DNA from: Chrysoporthe austroafricana
Lineage: Eukaryota; Ascomycota; Sordariomycetes; Diaporthales; Cryphonectriaceae
Direction: 5' to 3'
Assembly (NCBI GenBank): GCA_001051155.2
Contig: JYIP02000005.1
Coordinates: 3,906,001-3,970,000, forward strand
DNA: 64,000 bases
The notes beneath the pieces were generated by a model, which did no database searches, was not told where the DNA came from, and saw only the letters and a list, made by a program, of their open reading frames with translations. This document shows positions 12,071 to 26,358 of the stretch, in pieces; the first letter of the stretch is position 1, and each line of letters starts with the position of its first letter. The position numbers and the translations under genes were made by a program.

Positions 12071-15000
12071 TCACTCCAGATCAAGGTCACTATCGTCCTC
12101 CCGATAGCTCTCGACCCTCTTCACCCTCCTGCTCCCATTCGCACCCTCACCACCTGCCGTCTCCTCAGGGCCGGGGATACTAGGGTGCTCCTTGGTGTAT
12201 ATCTCCCGGAGCGCGATCGCCTCCCTCTCCCAGCGCGCCGCGGCCTCTGTCCAATCTTTCAACGCCTGCGCATACGCCTTCTTCTGTTCCTCTGCCTGGT
12301 CCTCAAACGGCTTCCTCACCTCCGGTGCTGCCTCCTTCCACATCTTGGACGTCATTGTCCGCACCTCGTTGGGACTGGGTTTGCCCTTGTCGGCCCTGCG
12401 GCCCTCCTCGCATCTCTTGCGGCCTTCCTCGTAGTAGACCTTATTAAAGAGGAGATAGGCATTGCCTGCGATTTTGACGGGCTTCAGGGGGTAGAAACCG
12501 ATTTTGGAGTGGATGTATCCTGTGATCTCCATCTCGTAGGCTTCGAGGCGTGCGCGCGTCGGGTCCTTGTTCTCCTCCTGGGCTTTACGCTTGAGAGAGG
12601 CTGACGTTTCGCGGGGGAGGACGAGAGGTAAGGGAATTTCAATAGGACCAAGGATCGAATCGAGGACTTCAGAGGCGGCACGGAGGCCGGACAGGTAGGC
12701 ACCGTGAACAGTGGCGGGATGAGTGACGGTGGTATGTTCGCCAGCGAAGTAAAGATTGCCAATACTTCTGGCCATAAGCTGATAATCTTCGGCTTTCATG
12801 TTGACTCCGGCATTGGAGTAGCTTCCTCGTGCGAAGCGGTCTGACTCCCATCTCGTCACGATAGCCTCGAGAGGCTGCGTGACTCGGGCGCCGTACCGCA
12901 TGCGGAGAACTTCTGTCGCCTCGGCGATGAGCTCATCGTTCGGTGTTACCTCAGTGTTGTAACCGGCGTCGCCAGCCATCAGCGCCAGCAAACAGGGCAT
13001 GCCCGTCGTATTAGTGACGTTGAACCATTGGAAGAAGCGTCCGCGGCGAGGAGCATAGTCCTTCTGGTTCAAGCTAAGACGGTTGGTCGGAGTCTGCAAC
13101 ATGCCAAAGATGTCTCTATCCTTATCCCAGAACGCCTCTTTATAGACGAGAATGACCTTGTTTAGAACGCCGAATCCAAGCCGCTGGATAGCCTCTGTCT
13201 TCCACGAGGGTAGAGGTGGCTGAAATTCTATGTTCCCATGCTTCAACACACCCAATGGAATTGTGTTGATAACGTAGTCGGCTTGTATTAGTTGCCCATC
13301 CTCAAGGGTGATTCTTGCCAGGCCTGTCGATCCCTCCGGGGCATACTTTATGCGCTTGACAGCTGCTCTGTGTTGTATATTGAGGGGCGACGGGAGCATG
13401 GCGATTCCTCGCGCGACACTCTGGTAACCGCCAACGACCATGGTGTGTTTGCCTTCCCATTCATTGCCCGCGTCAATGTCCCATCCTTTGATGCTCAGCT
13501 TATTGAGATTTGTGGCATTGCTGTACTCCAGGTTGGCTATGTGCCAATTCAGAAGTCTGAAGTCTTGGGCATTGAGATCAAGAATATCCTTGTGCTGCAT
13601 GAGGGCCTCATCGACAACAGAGCCCAATGTGGCCTTGGGTCGATTGGCTGCGACATCCAGCTCAATATCCCTAGACTCGCTGACCCCTGCTTTCAAAGTC
13701 CAGCCGAGAGACTTGGCTTTGAAAGCAGCCTTTGTTGATCCGGGAGTACCTGGCTCAACGTGCACTTTGCCAGTCATGCGGTCCGTTGATACAGTCACGA
13801 AGTTGACTTGCGGGGTGACGTTCTGCTCGGAGACTGGCGGAGCGTGAGGTTGCGCAGCGGTCATCTCCTCGACCAAGGCGATCGTCTTGTGCCCTTCCGC
13901 AGTACTGTCCCGGCCCTCGTCCATGAGATCGTGATTTCCTTCAATGAGCTTCGACGGTGGCATCTTAAACTTGTACTCGCTGACACGATCCAAGCAGGCA
14001 TTGAAGAGTTGCTCCACCAATTGATCTCGGCTGGGGTCAACGGCCGTGCCGTTAGTGTCGTAAAGGGACATGTCGCTTCGCAGGCAATGGTATGGGAGGC
14101 CCAGCTGCCCCCTCACAAGAATGTTCATTGGATTGCCCCTGTCGAAGCCGGTGATGATCATGCCGCCCATTTCCGCCGTGAAACGTTTGCCTCGCATTAC
14201 TCCTGGCGCTGTATTTGGTAGTGTTTGGAACGCGCGTGAGTAGACTCGGCCGCCGACTCGATTTCTTCCCTCGAGGACAATCACTCGAGGAGGCTCCTCG
14301 CCCATGTCGCGAAAACGCTTTGAATATTGTAAAAACAGTCCCTCCAGCTGCCTTGCGGCGGACAGACCGGAGAATCCAGCGCCAATGACCGCGACAGTCC
14401 TTCTCCTTCGTGGCTGTGAATTGTTGGTACTCTTGGGCTGTCGAATTTCTACGCAGCCGTAGTTTATGAAACCTCGACGCACAAGCCAATCGAAGCATAC
14501 GTTAGCAACGTCGAACCAACGTATGTCTTTGGCGCAGCCAATCGCCTCTTCGCGCGTGACCGCAATCTGTGGATTTCGCACCCACAGTCTGAGAATACCA
14601 TTTCGAATGTTCAAATATGTTGTGACCTGGGCGTGACTGATATGATACCGAAGCATGTGGTACTCTTCCTGGTGTAGCGCGTACGGATTTAATCTCGAAT
14701 GTTCAGCCGCCTCGATGCACTCCATTGCATACTCTTGCGGCGTCAGATCTGCAGGTACAGACACCTTCGGCTGCACTTTGAACTGTATTCTTGGTGCTGT
14801 TCGCGTCTGGAACGTCGTGGCGGGGACAAAGTGGCCTGATACCTCTCTCGGGCTGCCTGTATCAAGTGGTGTCGTCGCTTTGCTAGAGACGGAAGGAGGT
14901 TTCGAAGATAGACCGGAGCGCTCAGTGAAGGCCGACGCCGACGAGGCAAACGAATTTCTAAACTCCCCAATCAAATGACTGAGAGCCGACTTCGTGGGAA

Positions 15001-16623
15001 TTGAATCAAGACGTGTCGCATCTGTAGACACTGGATTAGTCGTACTAGCTTCACTAAGCTCAGACTCTGAAGGTTCATCCGCCGCCCCGTCCAGTATTTG
15101 CTCTACTTTAGTAACGCTGGATGCTGAGGCGAAGCTATAACCACGCGGAAGTTCAGTTGCCTCTGGAAATGCTTGGAAAGCCTCATCCACCGGTTCAGAC
15201 TTCAGAAGCCTCGGCTCGAGGGTAGCCGTTTCGGTTTCGGTAAGCTTCGCAGACGCAAGATCCGGTTGTTGAAGCTGCGTATCTAAAGCATTGGTAGGAG
15301 GTGGTCCAAGTGGTGTTTCTGGACTGCGATGGCTCGGAACCAAATCAGTTGATTTCAGTGCCTCAGTACCGCCAGGAACAGAGGCTTCCACATCCAAGTC
15401 CATCAGCTCACTCTGTCCATGCGGCGAGAGTGTTGCTTGTACCTCTCCCGGCGTTTCCGCAGTAGCAGACGCCTCTGTTAGAAGTGTTGATCGCGTCTGA
15501 GACTTCTCAGTCTCTTCCACTAGAGCTGCTTCCTCCGGACTTGATAATTGCACATTCCCAGCCACGTCTGCGTCTTCTATGGGGACCGCATCTATAGGAA
15601 CTTTTTCTCCCGGAAGCGCTGCTTTCGAGTTCTCAGGCGCAGACGCAGGAGCCAAAGGGTTCGGTTCCAAGCAGTCTTGCTCGGCTGGTAATGATTCCAA
15701 CGCAGCTGGCTCTGCCGCTTCCGAAGTCTCGAAATCGACCTGCATAGCATCTTCGAACGCCGAGGCCTCTTCGCGGGCACCCTTATCTGCGGTTCCTGCC
15801 GGTGTGTCGGGCTTGGGGACGACTGAAGGCTCGTCGGCAGGATATAATTCGGCGAGTCCCGAACCTGCAGATGACGACCCTTCTACAGCTGCTTCTGCCG
15901 ACATCACTTCTCGAGGCGCCGGGTCTACTACAGCTCCTTCCACAGGAGCTGAGGCCTCGGGGCGGTCATCATCAGCTCGTGGATCGAGAACCTGCTCATC
16001 AAAGACGCTGCTGTCTGCTGAGCCTGGCTCTATCGACGGCGGCTGTGGGGCCGGGTCCTTCGTAGAAGTGAGTTCCGCAGGTGCAGTGTCATAAGTGAGT
16101 TGAGTGACATCGAGCTCGGGTCTGTGAAGACATCGTTAGAGAGACCGCAGACCAAGTTCCCTCAATATCACCGGAGTGGAGGACCGGGAGATCACGTGAG
16201 ACGGTCCGGAAGCGATATAACTCACCCAATTGAAGGCGCTGGCGTGTCCAGCATCTCAGACTCCTCCTCTCCCATGCTTTCCAGCTCCTCCAGGTCGTCA
16301 GTGCTGACGATGATCTCGGCGAGGATCTCCTCTTCCTGCTCGGGCTGGGGCTGGGTCTGAGGCGGCCTCTCCCAGGGAGGGCGGTGAGAGGGAGCAGTTG
16401 TCTTCCCGGAGGCCTTGGGGCCGCTATGACGGCGTGACGACGATGCTGGCGTCTGCTTCTTGTGCGCGGATCCGGGGCGCGACAGTGGAGACGTCGAGGC
16501 CGGCGATATCAAGGCGTTCGAGGTTGAGGATGTAGATGTGGAGCCGGTGCCACGGCCCCGCGTAGATCTTGTTCCAATGCCGCTGTTCTGTCCAGATCGA
16601 GGGGTGCGCGATCGCGTTCCCAT
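12071..16623 (-). CDS. LSD1/KDM1-type histone demethylase with SWIRM, amine oxidase and HMG box, 1482 aa
   Basis: Predicted nuclear FAD-dependent amine oxidase of the lysine-specific histone demethylase family. Exons (minus): 16623-16226 and 16121-12071 (4449 nt); the single intron is 104 nt with a GTGAGT donor and CACAG acceptor. The first ~580 residues are disordered and Ser/Thr/Glu-rich. A SWIRM domain spans about 588-700 (core LTPQEYAMECIEAAEHSRLN, WVRNPQIAVTREEAI, WLVRRGFINYG). The FAD site is VAVIGAGFSGLSAARQL near 708-725, followed by GRNRVGGRVYSR. The C-terminal FAD contact is NLYFAGEHTTVTHPATVHGA. After it come a coiled stretch and an HMG-box-like segment at about 1347-1430 (NAYLLFNKVYYEEGRKRCEE, MTSKMWKEAAPEVRKPFEDQ). 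Fungal LSD1 homologues are known to carry such HMG regions. Start at ATG 16623 follows upstream stops. A substrate (H3K4 or H3K9) cannot be read from the sequence. Confidence 0.93.
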
Positions 16624-17718
16624 TATGAAGCCCCAAGGTCGACCTCTGCTAGGACGGCGAGATCTGGAGCTTTTGGTGGAGAGGGGGACCGGGAGGGGTG
16701 GTGTGATATTGGCCCAGGTCGACCAACGCTGACGTCGAAAAAGACGAGGCACGGGGCGGGACTGAAGAGACGACGTCGGATTCCGTCAGTTGGATATCGC
16801 AACCGCTCGATTGCTCACATCGACGTTGCGGCCACCAGCAGGCCCCATTGATCTGTGCGTGACAGACAGACTTTCCACCTCGGCAAGTGTGTCTCGGTAT
16901 ATCAGGGTTGGATTCTCATGCAACCGGGCGGTGCAGCCTCATTTTTTATATCGAGAAGTGCTCAACGGCCTAAAGAAGATACATTAGTAAGAAAATACGG
17001 CTCAAGAAGACATCAAGTGGCTGATACAAGAGGGCATGAGGGCCTCCATGGACGGCCTCGGGAGGGTTCAAGGGCGAAGCACTGAGAGTGGCGCCGGTCA
17101 GAACATCGTACCTGCTGATTTCAATCTAACCCAGATCGGAACGGACAGGGGCTCAATTAACCACGACTAGAAGACGATTGGGATGCACGTCCGTCAGAGG
17201 ACATGCGGAAATGCAATTCGAGTTACAGCAGATGCTGGGCTTGACACAGCCGAAAACGAATCTTTGCTCCGGTGAAGGAGCTAGGATGTCGAAAGGCGAG
17301 AGCTGGATGCACGTGCGTGCCAGTGCCCCTCAGCCGTCCTGCTAAAAATCCGGAATGATACACGTAAACTGCTCTAGCACCCTGACCTCTGTAAACCTTC
17401 CCGGCTACTGTATGATGCGAAGACGACCTCTGCGCTGAGGACTCTTTCTCCCTAGGAATTGAGAAGCGCTCTTCTTTATATTTTTGCCCCTCCCCTCGGT
17501 TCCCTGCCAACCGCGCAGACTTCTTCCATTTAAATGCTCAATTGATACCCCATTACGACTGACTCCAAACTCCACGCCGGATTGTCGAGGTATCTATTTG
17601 CCCATCAGTCAAATAGACAAGGACTATCATCTGGACCCGACGCCTCGCTGGGCCCAGTTCAAGTGACAAGGCGAGATGGTATATACTGTCTTTTCGTTGG
17701 CAAGCAGCCGATCCCTCC
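16624..17718. other. Intergenic: LSD1-like promoter and VPS33 3' region
   Basis: About 1.1 kb between two tandem minus-strand genes. Short open frames exist, but none shows coding character or splice partners. It presumably contains the promoter of the LSD1-like gene. Confidence 0.5.
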
Positions 17719-20104
17719 TCAGCTCTCAGTTGGTCGAGACGCCGCAGCCGCCTGGCCGAACGAGCCCTTCTCAGTCGCCGTCGCCATTATCTTGTTACCA
17801 CTTATAATCGAGGTCGTACATATGACAATGTTTCTTCGGGCTGCAGGTGATAGAAAGGTCAGTATCGGGCGGTACAAACGAGTTGAGAGACAGCGCAAAT
17901 TGAGTGTCGCCGGTGGCACAACGAACCTTCTTCCTGTTTTGCGATGAACCGTAGCGCTGAAATTTCAGTGAACGTCACGCCACCCACGAACACAACAAAC
18001 ACCGTCTTCTTCTGACCATTCCCAGAGAGAAGGGCGCGGGCCTTGACGGCTTTGTCTTCGCCTTTCTGCAGCTCATCAAAAGCTTGCCCCCGGGCGTTTT
18101 TCACAGCCTCCTCGAAGCCTCTCCAACCTTGGCTCCCGGTATTCGTTCCAGCAACACCCGACGCACCGCTACCCTTGATCATGGAGAGGAGATACTGCTT
18201 TTGCAATATACATTGCACAAGGCGTATTGATAAAGGCGCGTATCCGCTGTAGACATAGGCGATGTCGTTTGGATCGTGCTCGTTGACCTCGTCCACAATG
18301 AGCCGTAGCTGTTTCCGCAGGGTTGTGTAGTTGGTCTTATTCCCAGCCGCACCGGAAGAGCCGCCCATTGAAATCATTGATGCCATTGGCGATGATCTGG
18401 GCAGGAACAATTGTAGTTTTTCCAGGTTGTGTAGGGTCAACAGGTGTTGGTATCCGTAACCTTGCAGAATGAGTCGGCGAAATTGGTCAAATTCCTTGGT
18501 CTTGATGCCACCGGATATGCAGGAGTAGATGCATAGAAGTCGCAGCACCTCGGGTAGAGGCGTGTCTCGAGCTATCAGCTCCTCGATTGAGTCGAACTGG
18601 GACGAGGGATCGGCGCCGGCAGCAAGGTTCTGCTGGACCTCAAGGAGCTTGCTGAACTGCTCGGTCCGGGTGTACTTAATAATCTCCTCCACCAGATTTG
18701 TGTGGATCTTCAAGGTCTGTTGCTCGGCTTGGTAACCTGGCAGCTTCTGCACAAAGTCACGGAGTTCCGCTGTCGACGTCTTTGCATGCCGGCTCTCCAG
18801 GTCAGTCTGTAGGCGACGAGCGACCTTATTGAGCAGATTTCCGACGACGGCAAAATTTGTGTCCCGGAGCTGGTCGAACATCTTATCTGAAGAATCGAGC
18901 TGGACCTTGCGCTTTCTCGACTGATTGCTGGAGGCCGGCGCTGCTGATGCAGGCTGCGCAGGGGCACCTACAATGGTCGAGTCAACTTCTGTCTGGTTAT
19001 TTCGGATGCCAAAGACCTCATCCACCAAGCCCTCGTATGTCAGCTGTGTGAGAAGGGGTGTAACCATGTCGACCTCCCGGTCAATAATGATGACACTTTC
19101 TGTCGTTGTGCTAGGAGTGAGACCCGTCTTGCCAGATTCGCTAGAAATCTCGCCCGCGAGAAGCTCCTGGCGCATACGCGAGAGCAGCTCAGCCAACCTT
19201 TTGGCATTGTCTCCCTTTCCAGTGATGCGAGGGAACAAGCCATGTTTCTGTTGGATGCCCATGAGGGCTTGAGCGAGTAAGAAGGTGGGCGTCGGGTCTC
19301 TCGACAGGTACAGGTCTTGAAAGGCATCGTCGAGCTCCAAGGAGAGCACATCGCGCTCCAAGGGAAAGAAGTAGAAGGGAAGTTCCGAGATATTCGCATC
19401 GCCGAGCACACCTGCCTCCTCGAGAATCTTGTCGGACACGACGGTACGGCGTGGCACCCAGAAGATGTAGAATTCATGACCGGTTTGGCTCTCGCGCTGC
19501 AGGCGTCTTATCTGGTCTGCCAAGATGTCAGCGAGCTTGAGTCACACCGCTGCGGGCTGGCAAGCGCTAAAGATGTTGAGGTCATTGACGCGTCGTGGAT
19601 GATGGCTACGCTGATGAGCAGCAGGAGTCGTCGATGAGCCCACGAGGCCTGCCGTCGGACCAGGCGTAGGGCGTTCGAGAACGAAGGCGAGAATGAGCTC
19701 CGGGGTGTGAGCTGGTGTCACTCAGGTGCTAGGTGGCTCACCTGCGACGGCCTGGGCATGCCGGGCACACTCCCCACGAGCGATGAAGACGACATTGCGC
19801 TGAGTGGTCCCCACATTGTTGCTCTCCAGAAAGAAAAACTTATCGACGCCGTAGTCCTGGAGGGTCGAGACCTTGACTACGGTTCCGATCGGGCCGGCGA
19901 GGCTCTGCTCGATGACGAGGTTCTTCTTGCCCTGAACCTAAACAGGCCGAACGCGACGGGTCAATGAAGCTGGCCCATGAGCTTGCGTTGCCGCGAGAAG
20001 AAGGCTGTGCCGGGTGCCTTACTTACTACCGACAGGAGGTAGAGGAGATCCTTGCGAGCCTTGTCTTTGATCTGCTCTGCGTCGAAGCCAGCTGGAGGCG
20101 CCAT
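17719..20104 (-). CDS. VPS33: Vps33, Sec1/Munc18-family subunit of HOPS/CORVET, 661 aa, four exons
   Basis: Sec1/Munc18 protein that binds SNAREs and, within the class C core, promotes fusion at endosomes and the vacuole. Exons (minus): 20104-20027, 19937-19742, 19516-17927 and 17840-17719 (1986 nt). Recognisable parts: MAPPAGFDAEQIKDKARKDL at the start, KKNLVIEQSLAGPIGTVVKV in exon 2, HEFYIFWVPRRTVVSDKILE, then SVIIIDREVDMVTPLLTQLT, a Sec1-family hallmark. Near the end come PNDIAYVYSGYAPLSIRLVQ and VFVVFVGGVTFTEISALRFI. The final exon encodes RRNIVICTTSIISGNKIM. Without the last 86-nt intron the frame would run on into an unrelated tail, so the spliced end is preferred because it restores the family C-terminus. 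The length matches fungal Vps33 (about 650-700 aa). Confidence 0.94.
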
Positions 20105-20824
20105 GGTGGGCTCTCCATTGATCGCGAGGTGACGTAGACCTGGGGTGAAGATGTGGACGCGACTCGTAGGAGGCGCTGAAGAGGGAGCTTCATACCGCTT
20201 CCAGCAGGCCCCGCTGCCTAGCTTATCATTGCCTGCCGAGGCTTGTCAGGTCATCGGAGCCTCGGCCTCGAGCACCTCTGCTTGATCTGTACTACCAACC
20301 GCCCGTACTGTTTATTGATGGGCTTTGGGAGAGCAAGATGAAGGTAAAATCGGCATTTGGATAGAGGAGAACAAGCAGGGAGTCATTGCGAGCCAGGGCC
20401 ACGGCAGCGCGGCACGGCTTGGTTCGAGTCAACACTCAACGAACCTTAAAGCAGGGGAATGTGCCTAGTTGCAGACTCGTCCTACCCAGGGCAGCGGCCA
20501 CTTCTCTGTATATGGTGCTCCTCCTGGGCGATAACTGCGAAACCCGCCACACTGGGACCACCAAAATGCCCGTCTAATGCAATCCCATGAAAGTATACAG
20601 GCTCCTTTCCCCTCCGAAGCGTCCTAAGAAGCGCCCGTAGAATGAAACACATCAGCCTGCCGGACTCGTATCACTACCTGCATCGCGATGTATCCTTAAG
20701 GGCCGCGTGCCTTCACTCCCCATGTTGTAAATCACTTGCCGCTCCAGACGCCTGAACCAGAGAAACCCAGAGACCAGCCGACGAGCCCAGCCGACGAGCC
20801 CAGCAGACCCGGCCTTCTCCGCAC
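20105..20824. other. Intergenic: VPS33 promoter and E2 3' region
   Basis: 720 bp upstream of VPS33 and downstream of the E2 gene, both on minus. A tandem pair GCCGACGAGCCCA lies near 20777-20803. No gene is recognised. Confidence 0.5.
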
Positions 20825-21530
20825 TCACACTTTATTGTCGTGGTAGTAGAAGTCGATATCCTTTGGTCGCAGCCGGTTGCTCCTGACGAACTCCTCATCT
20901 CCAGGGGGCCGCTCGTTCTTGGTGTTGCCAGTCAACATGCTCTGTAGGCTCATGCAGATGCTCTCGACGTTCTGTACCGGACTCCACCCCTGCTGCCCGA
21001 GGAGGTCGAGGCAGATGATGCCATTCGAGTAGATGTGAGGGTGTATAGGTATCGGTCGGTCGGCCAGCTTTGTGAAGGTGACCTCGGGGGGCTCTGTCAG
21101 GAAATTAGATACAAATTACCGTCTCAAGAATTCTCTCAAGAATACGGTGACTGGCCGAGAGCCGTACCGATTGGATACTGATCCCCGAACTTGAAGAGCA
21201 ATCTAAAGGTCCTATCAACGTAGAGAGGGTTGTTGTCCAGCACCTTGATGTCCAGGGACCATTCCTCGAAGTTGTCGGCAGAAATGAGGGTGATGCCGGC
21301 AGGAAGGGAAGCTTGTATCTTTGTCACGAGAGCATGGCGTTAGCTACACACTCCTAACCTCGAGGATTCAAGCCAAGACGCAGGCCAAGGGGCGCGGGGG
21401 GACGATGTGGGAGGCCGCCTAAAGAGGTCGATCCTCCAGCTTGAGACAGTGTCAGCGGACATGAACATGAATCTGAACATACCTTGACCAGCTCCTTTCC
21501 AAGCCGCTTGGCCTTGAAGGTCGTGCCCAT
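20825..21530 (-). CDS. UBE2W-like ubiquitin-conjugating enzyme (E2), 155 aa, three exons
   Basis: E2 enzyme that accepts ubiquitin on a catalytic cysteine and passes it to substrates. Exons (minus): 21530-21483, 21318-21168 and 21093-20825 (468 nt). The UBC fold is complete: N-terminal helix MGTTFKAKRLGKELVK, the beta region EEWSLDIKVLDNNPLYVDRT with FRLLFKFGDQYP, then EPPEVTFT, and HPHIYSNGIICLDLL with Cys94 as catalytic residue. The C-terminal part resembles human UBE2W rather than Ubc4/Ubc13: it keeps an RPP motif, an extended linker and the terminal YYHDN segment where UBE2W has WWYHDD. UBE2W in animals attaches ubiquitin to protein N-termini; whether this enzyme does so is inference. The HPN motif of most E2s is HPH here, as in UBE2W. 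Confidence 0.92.
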
Positions 21531-23229
21531 GTTGAAATGCTGGAACAGCCCGCGACAGTTGGGAAGTTCGTGTCTGAGTCGAGGGAGGGGTGAGAGGCAC
21601 GAGGAGAGACGGACTGGTGGGGTTGGGTTGGGGAAATGGAGTCGGGTGGTGAGACGGTGCAGGCAACCGACAGCAGGTCGGCAGCCCAAAGAAGGGACCG
21701 GAGGCTAATGTAGAGAAGCACGGAGGGAACGCCACAGCAAGAACGAATCGGGGCTGGTGGCCAGGTGGTCAGATGTGACAGAGAATGGGGGGAGGCCGGT
21801 GAGGGAGAGAACGACCTAGGTGAAATCTCTCAGGCAGTTCGGAATGTTTGGATTCGTCGAGATGCTGCTTTACACGGACTGCATTGCAGCCTGGCACCTG
21901 GCAGCCTGGCGTGCCTGGCACACCCTGGCAGTTGGAGATTCCACCTACGGCAGTGACTCGGCAAGCACCAGCGCTAAAATAGCTAAGAGATCTGCGTTAC
22001 TCAGTAGATCCTGGGGTGCGGCCGACGCGCTGCAGCGGTTCTGGCTCAGCGGTTCAGGGTTCAGAACCGCAGGTCTACAGCAGCCTTGTATGTGCATGTA
22101 TATATGCACCATAGTATGCATATCCTTGTCTTTGTGGTCGCGGGTCCGCCTGACTGGCCTGGCGCAGCAGACAGTCAGGATCGTCACGTTACGCGAATCC
22201 AGGCTCAGCGTTGACTCTTCGACAGCCGTTGGTACGGCGAGGTAGATACGGCCTCCAGCTTCTCGGAATGAAAAAGAACGAAAAGAAGAAAAAAAAAAGA
22301 AGGAAAAAGTGGCGCTGCCAATGGCTGTGTCGACTCGATCCGGGAACGGCTACGGCTGAGAGTCCTGCACCAATGGCAAGGCTCTTCCTAGAACCAGGAT
22401 CGCTCGATGGATGGATCTCGAGGTGGGATGCAGCGGCCTGGCGCGCCTGGCACCTGGCTGAAGGCTGGTGAGGGCCCGGGTGAGGGGACTCTAGGATGAC
22501 GGTAGGAATCTGCCTCTCATTTCGCCGCGCCCAGCTGTCTGCTGGCGGAGCAGAGCGCGCAGGGTGTTGGTGTGAGGCTCAGCTGGGTTCGTTCTTATAC
22601 ATTTTTGGCCCCTTATCAACCACCAGCCTTTCCTCTCCCCTCCTCTACAGTATCTGACACTGAGGTCTCCTGCGTCGGCTCTCTCGCCTGCTCCTGGTAC
22701 AAAGCAGACGGCTCCTCTAGAGGCTTCAGCGGCTCTTGTGCCAGTCCGGTCTTGTTTATCTACCCACACAGCGACGGCTCCCAACGCCAAGGTGCCTCCC
22801 CTGTCGGTTTTCACGAGCAAACCACATATTACATAGTACAGCCCCTCCTTTCCCCTAGTCCCGCAGTTGTCAGGGACCACTCTGAGCTACAGGTACTGTG
22901 CAACCCACTCGCCTCGTGCCTCTGCGCTGTCTCTCCTGTTCGACTGCCAATTCTCAACCTGAAGAGCGCCAATTACTGCTGGACGACGCATCTTACAACC
23001 AGCCTCTCGCTCTGCGCAGCCCTTTCGTGACCTGCACCTCGCCTCGCGACACCCTCCCACCGCGCTCCATCTCCAGCCTCTCGCACCTACCTGCGCCTTG
23101 GCAGTCGCGCGACCTTCCAAGCAAGCCTGACCGTGCCCCTCTCGCACCGGCGCGTGGAACGTACTACGAGCCCAGTCGCCCCTCCTTTCGACACCGATTC
23201 TCTAGCACGGAGTTCAACCTCGAGCGAAG
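21531..23229. other. Divergent intergenic region E2 / CaM kinase
   Basis: 1.7 kb between divergent starts. It contains clustered CCTGGC/TGGCA repeats at 21889-21931 and again at 22432-22462. A purine-rich run lies at 22268-22311. The 22.6-23.2 kb part is C/T-rich with CTCGCC-like motifs, typical of fungal 5' leaders, so the kinase transcript probably begins several hundred bases upstream. No protein gene is supported. Confidence 0.6.
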
Positions 23230-24789
<1,560 letters not shown>

Positions 24790-26358
24790 CGGGCCAGCCG
24801 GCGTCACATGTGGTGGAGGTGATGGGGCGAGGAGAAGGCGAGAAGTCGTGCTGTGGGTTCAACATCATGGAGTACCGGTTTGCAACCCGTTCCCTTGTTT
24901 GCTGTAGAGCCTAGTTCTGCATTCCAGCCCCCCGGAAGTGGTCATCCGGCCGTGAAGTCAGTCATCGCTTTGCTGTGTTTGTTTGGTTGGGGTGTAGCTA
25001 GGGTGTGTCAGTTTTTGGAAACAAGGTACTATGTACGCCAAGGTCAGACAGGGCTTCAGTGCTTCGTCAGCATCGTGGCAGGATGAGAAGCACGTGGAAA
25101 TACAAGCAGCGCAACATTGGCATGAACTCTACTAAGACAGGTATCTGCCGAAGACCAGACCACCTTGCTGACCCACGTCGGAGGCGCTCCTATCAGCCGA
25201 AAGCTCCACCTCGTATGCGTCTATTCAGACGCACAGATCTCCCTCGCTATTGACTGCCGGGCTCGCCTGGTCTGACGCGCCATCCCAACCCCGATCCGAT
25301 CTCTCTTTCAACCAGGAATGTCCATACAGGATCGAGCTGGTGTGGTTCCTCGCTCTCGGGAAGGCCGTGCCCATTCGAGGAGCCACGCAGCACGCGCTAT
25401 GGCTCCCAGGCCGGTGTGGATATGCGTTCTATATCGAGAGTCAGACCGTTGCATCGAAGGATCACGTTCGCTATGAGAGGAGCGTGGGCGTGCGGAGCCC
25501 AGCGCGCTCTGCAAGGCTGCCCACCATGCCACCCTCCCGAACAATAGCCGGGCCATCGTCGATCATACATATACCGGTATATTACAGTAATCATGATATT
25601 ATGGCACACCCCCGGTCCCCTTGGACGCCCGCGGGGGCCTGCGTCCTCAAACGCCCTCCTGACAACCGTGCGGCGACGTCCAATCAAAAATGCTTCCGCC
25701 CGCCCGGGTTCACCGCACTCAGGGCGATGCGATAGCCGAGAGGCACGAGGTCAGGCTCGCGTAGCCACGCTCCTCGTCTGGCGTCCAACGCCAGAAGGGC
25801 GGACGTCTGGTCAGAACTCGCAGAGGTTGCGCGTATGCGCAACAGTCCGGTCCTACCGGGCTCAGACTTACACGCGCCAGGTCCAAACACAGCCCTACCC
25901 CGTAGTATGCTCCCTCCGTGATCCTCTTTTTCCATCATCCAATCCGCGTATGTAACAAGGCATGGCCCGCTGCCACGACTAGTGCATGATGGGTCCCCAG
26001 ACTCCACTGTTATTTCCATTGCCCAGCCTTTTATCCTCGGGGACTCGTTGGCCTCGACGTTCGAGAAATGTTTCCTCATCGAGAACACTTTCTGCAGCTC
26101 GTCATCAACTAGTGGCCGGGCGTCTCTACACTAACCCCTCGGACTAACAACGACGTTCAACGTTCCTGGCTCGGCCCGAGGACGTCGAGCTTGAACGGCC
26201 CTAGCACACGGAGACCTGTGGATACCCGGCATGGGTCAACTGGACTGGCCGCACCTGGGAACAGCTGATCAATCCGAGACGGCTTGAAGGGCCATGTCCG
26301 TCCTCTGGGCTGGACTATCTGCATGAGGACTTACCCGATTGAGGACGCGCGACCCGGC
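24790..26358. other. Intergenic, no gene supported
   Basis: About 1.5 kb downstream of the kinase and upstream of the Clr5-domain gene. Open frames on both strands at 25250-25960 and 25684-26088 lack family motifs and coherent splicing. The stretch contains the promoter of the Clr5-domain gene. Confidence 0.5.

Noticed and set aside
12185..15780. Several plus-strand open frames inside the LSD1-like gene
   Set aside because: They are antisense shadows of a GC-rich coding exon with no motifs of their own.
17859..17926. Unspliced C-terminal read-through of VPS33
   Set aside because: It gives an unrelated tail; splicing the 86-nt intron restores the family ending, so the intron is preferred.
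20400..20440. GGTTCGAGTCA resembling a tRNA B box
   Set aside because: Flanking sequence does not form D, anticodon or acceptor stems.
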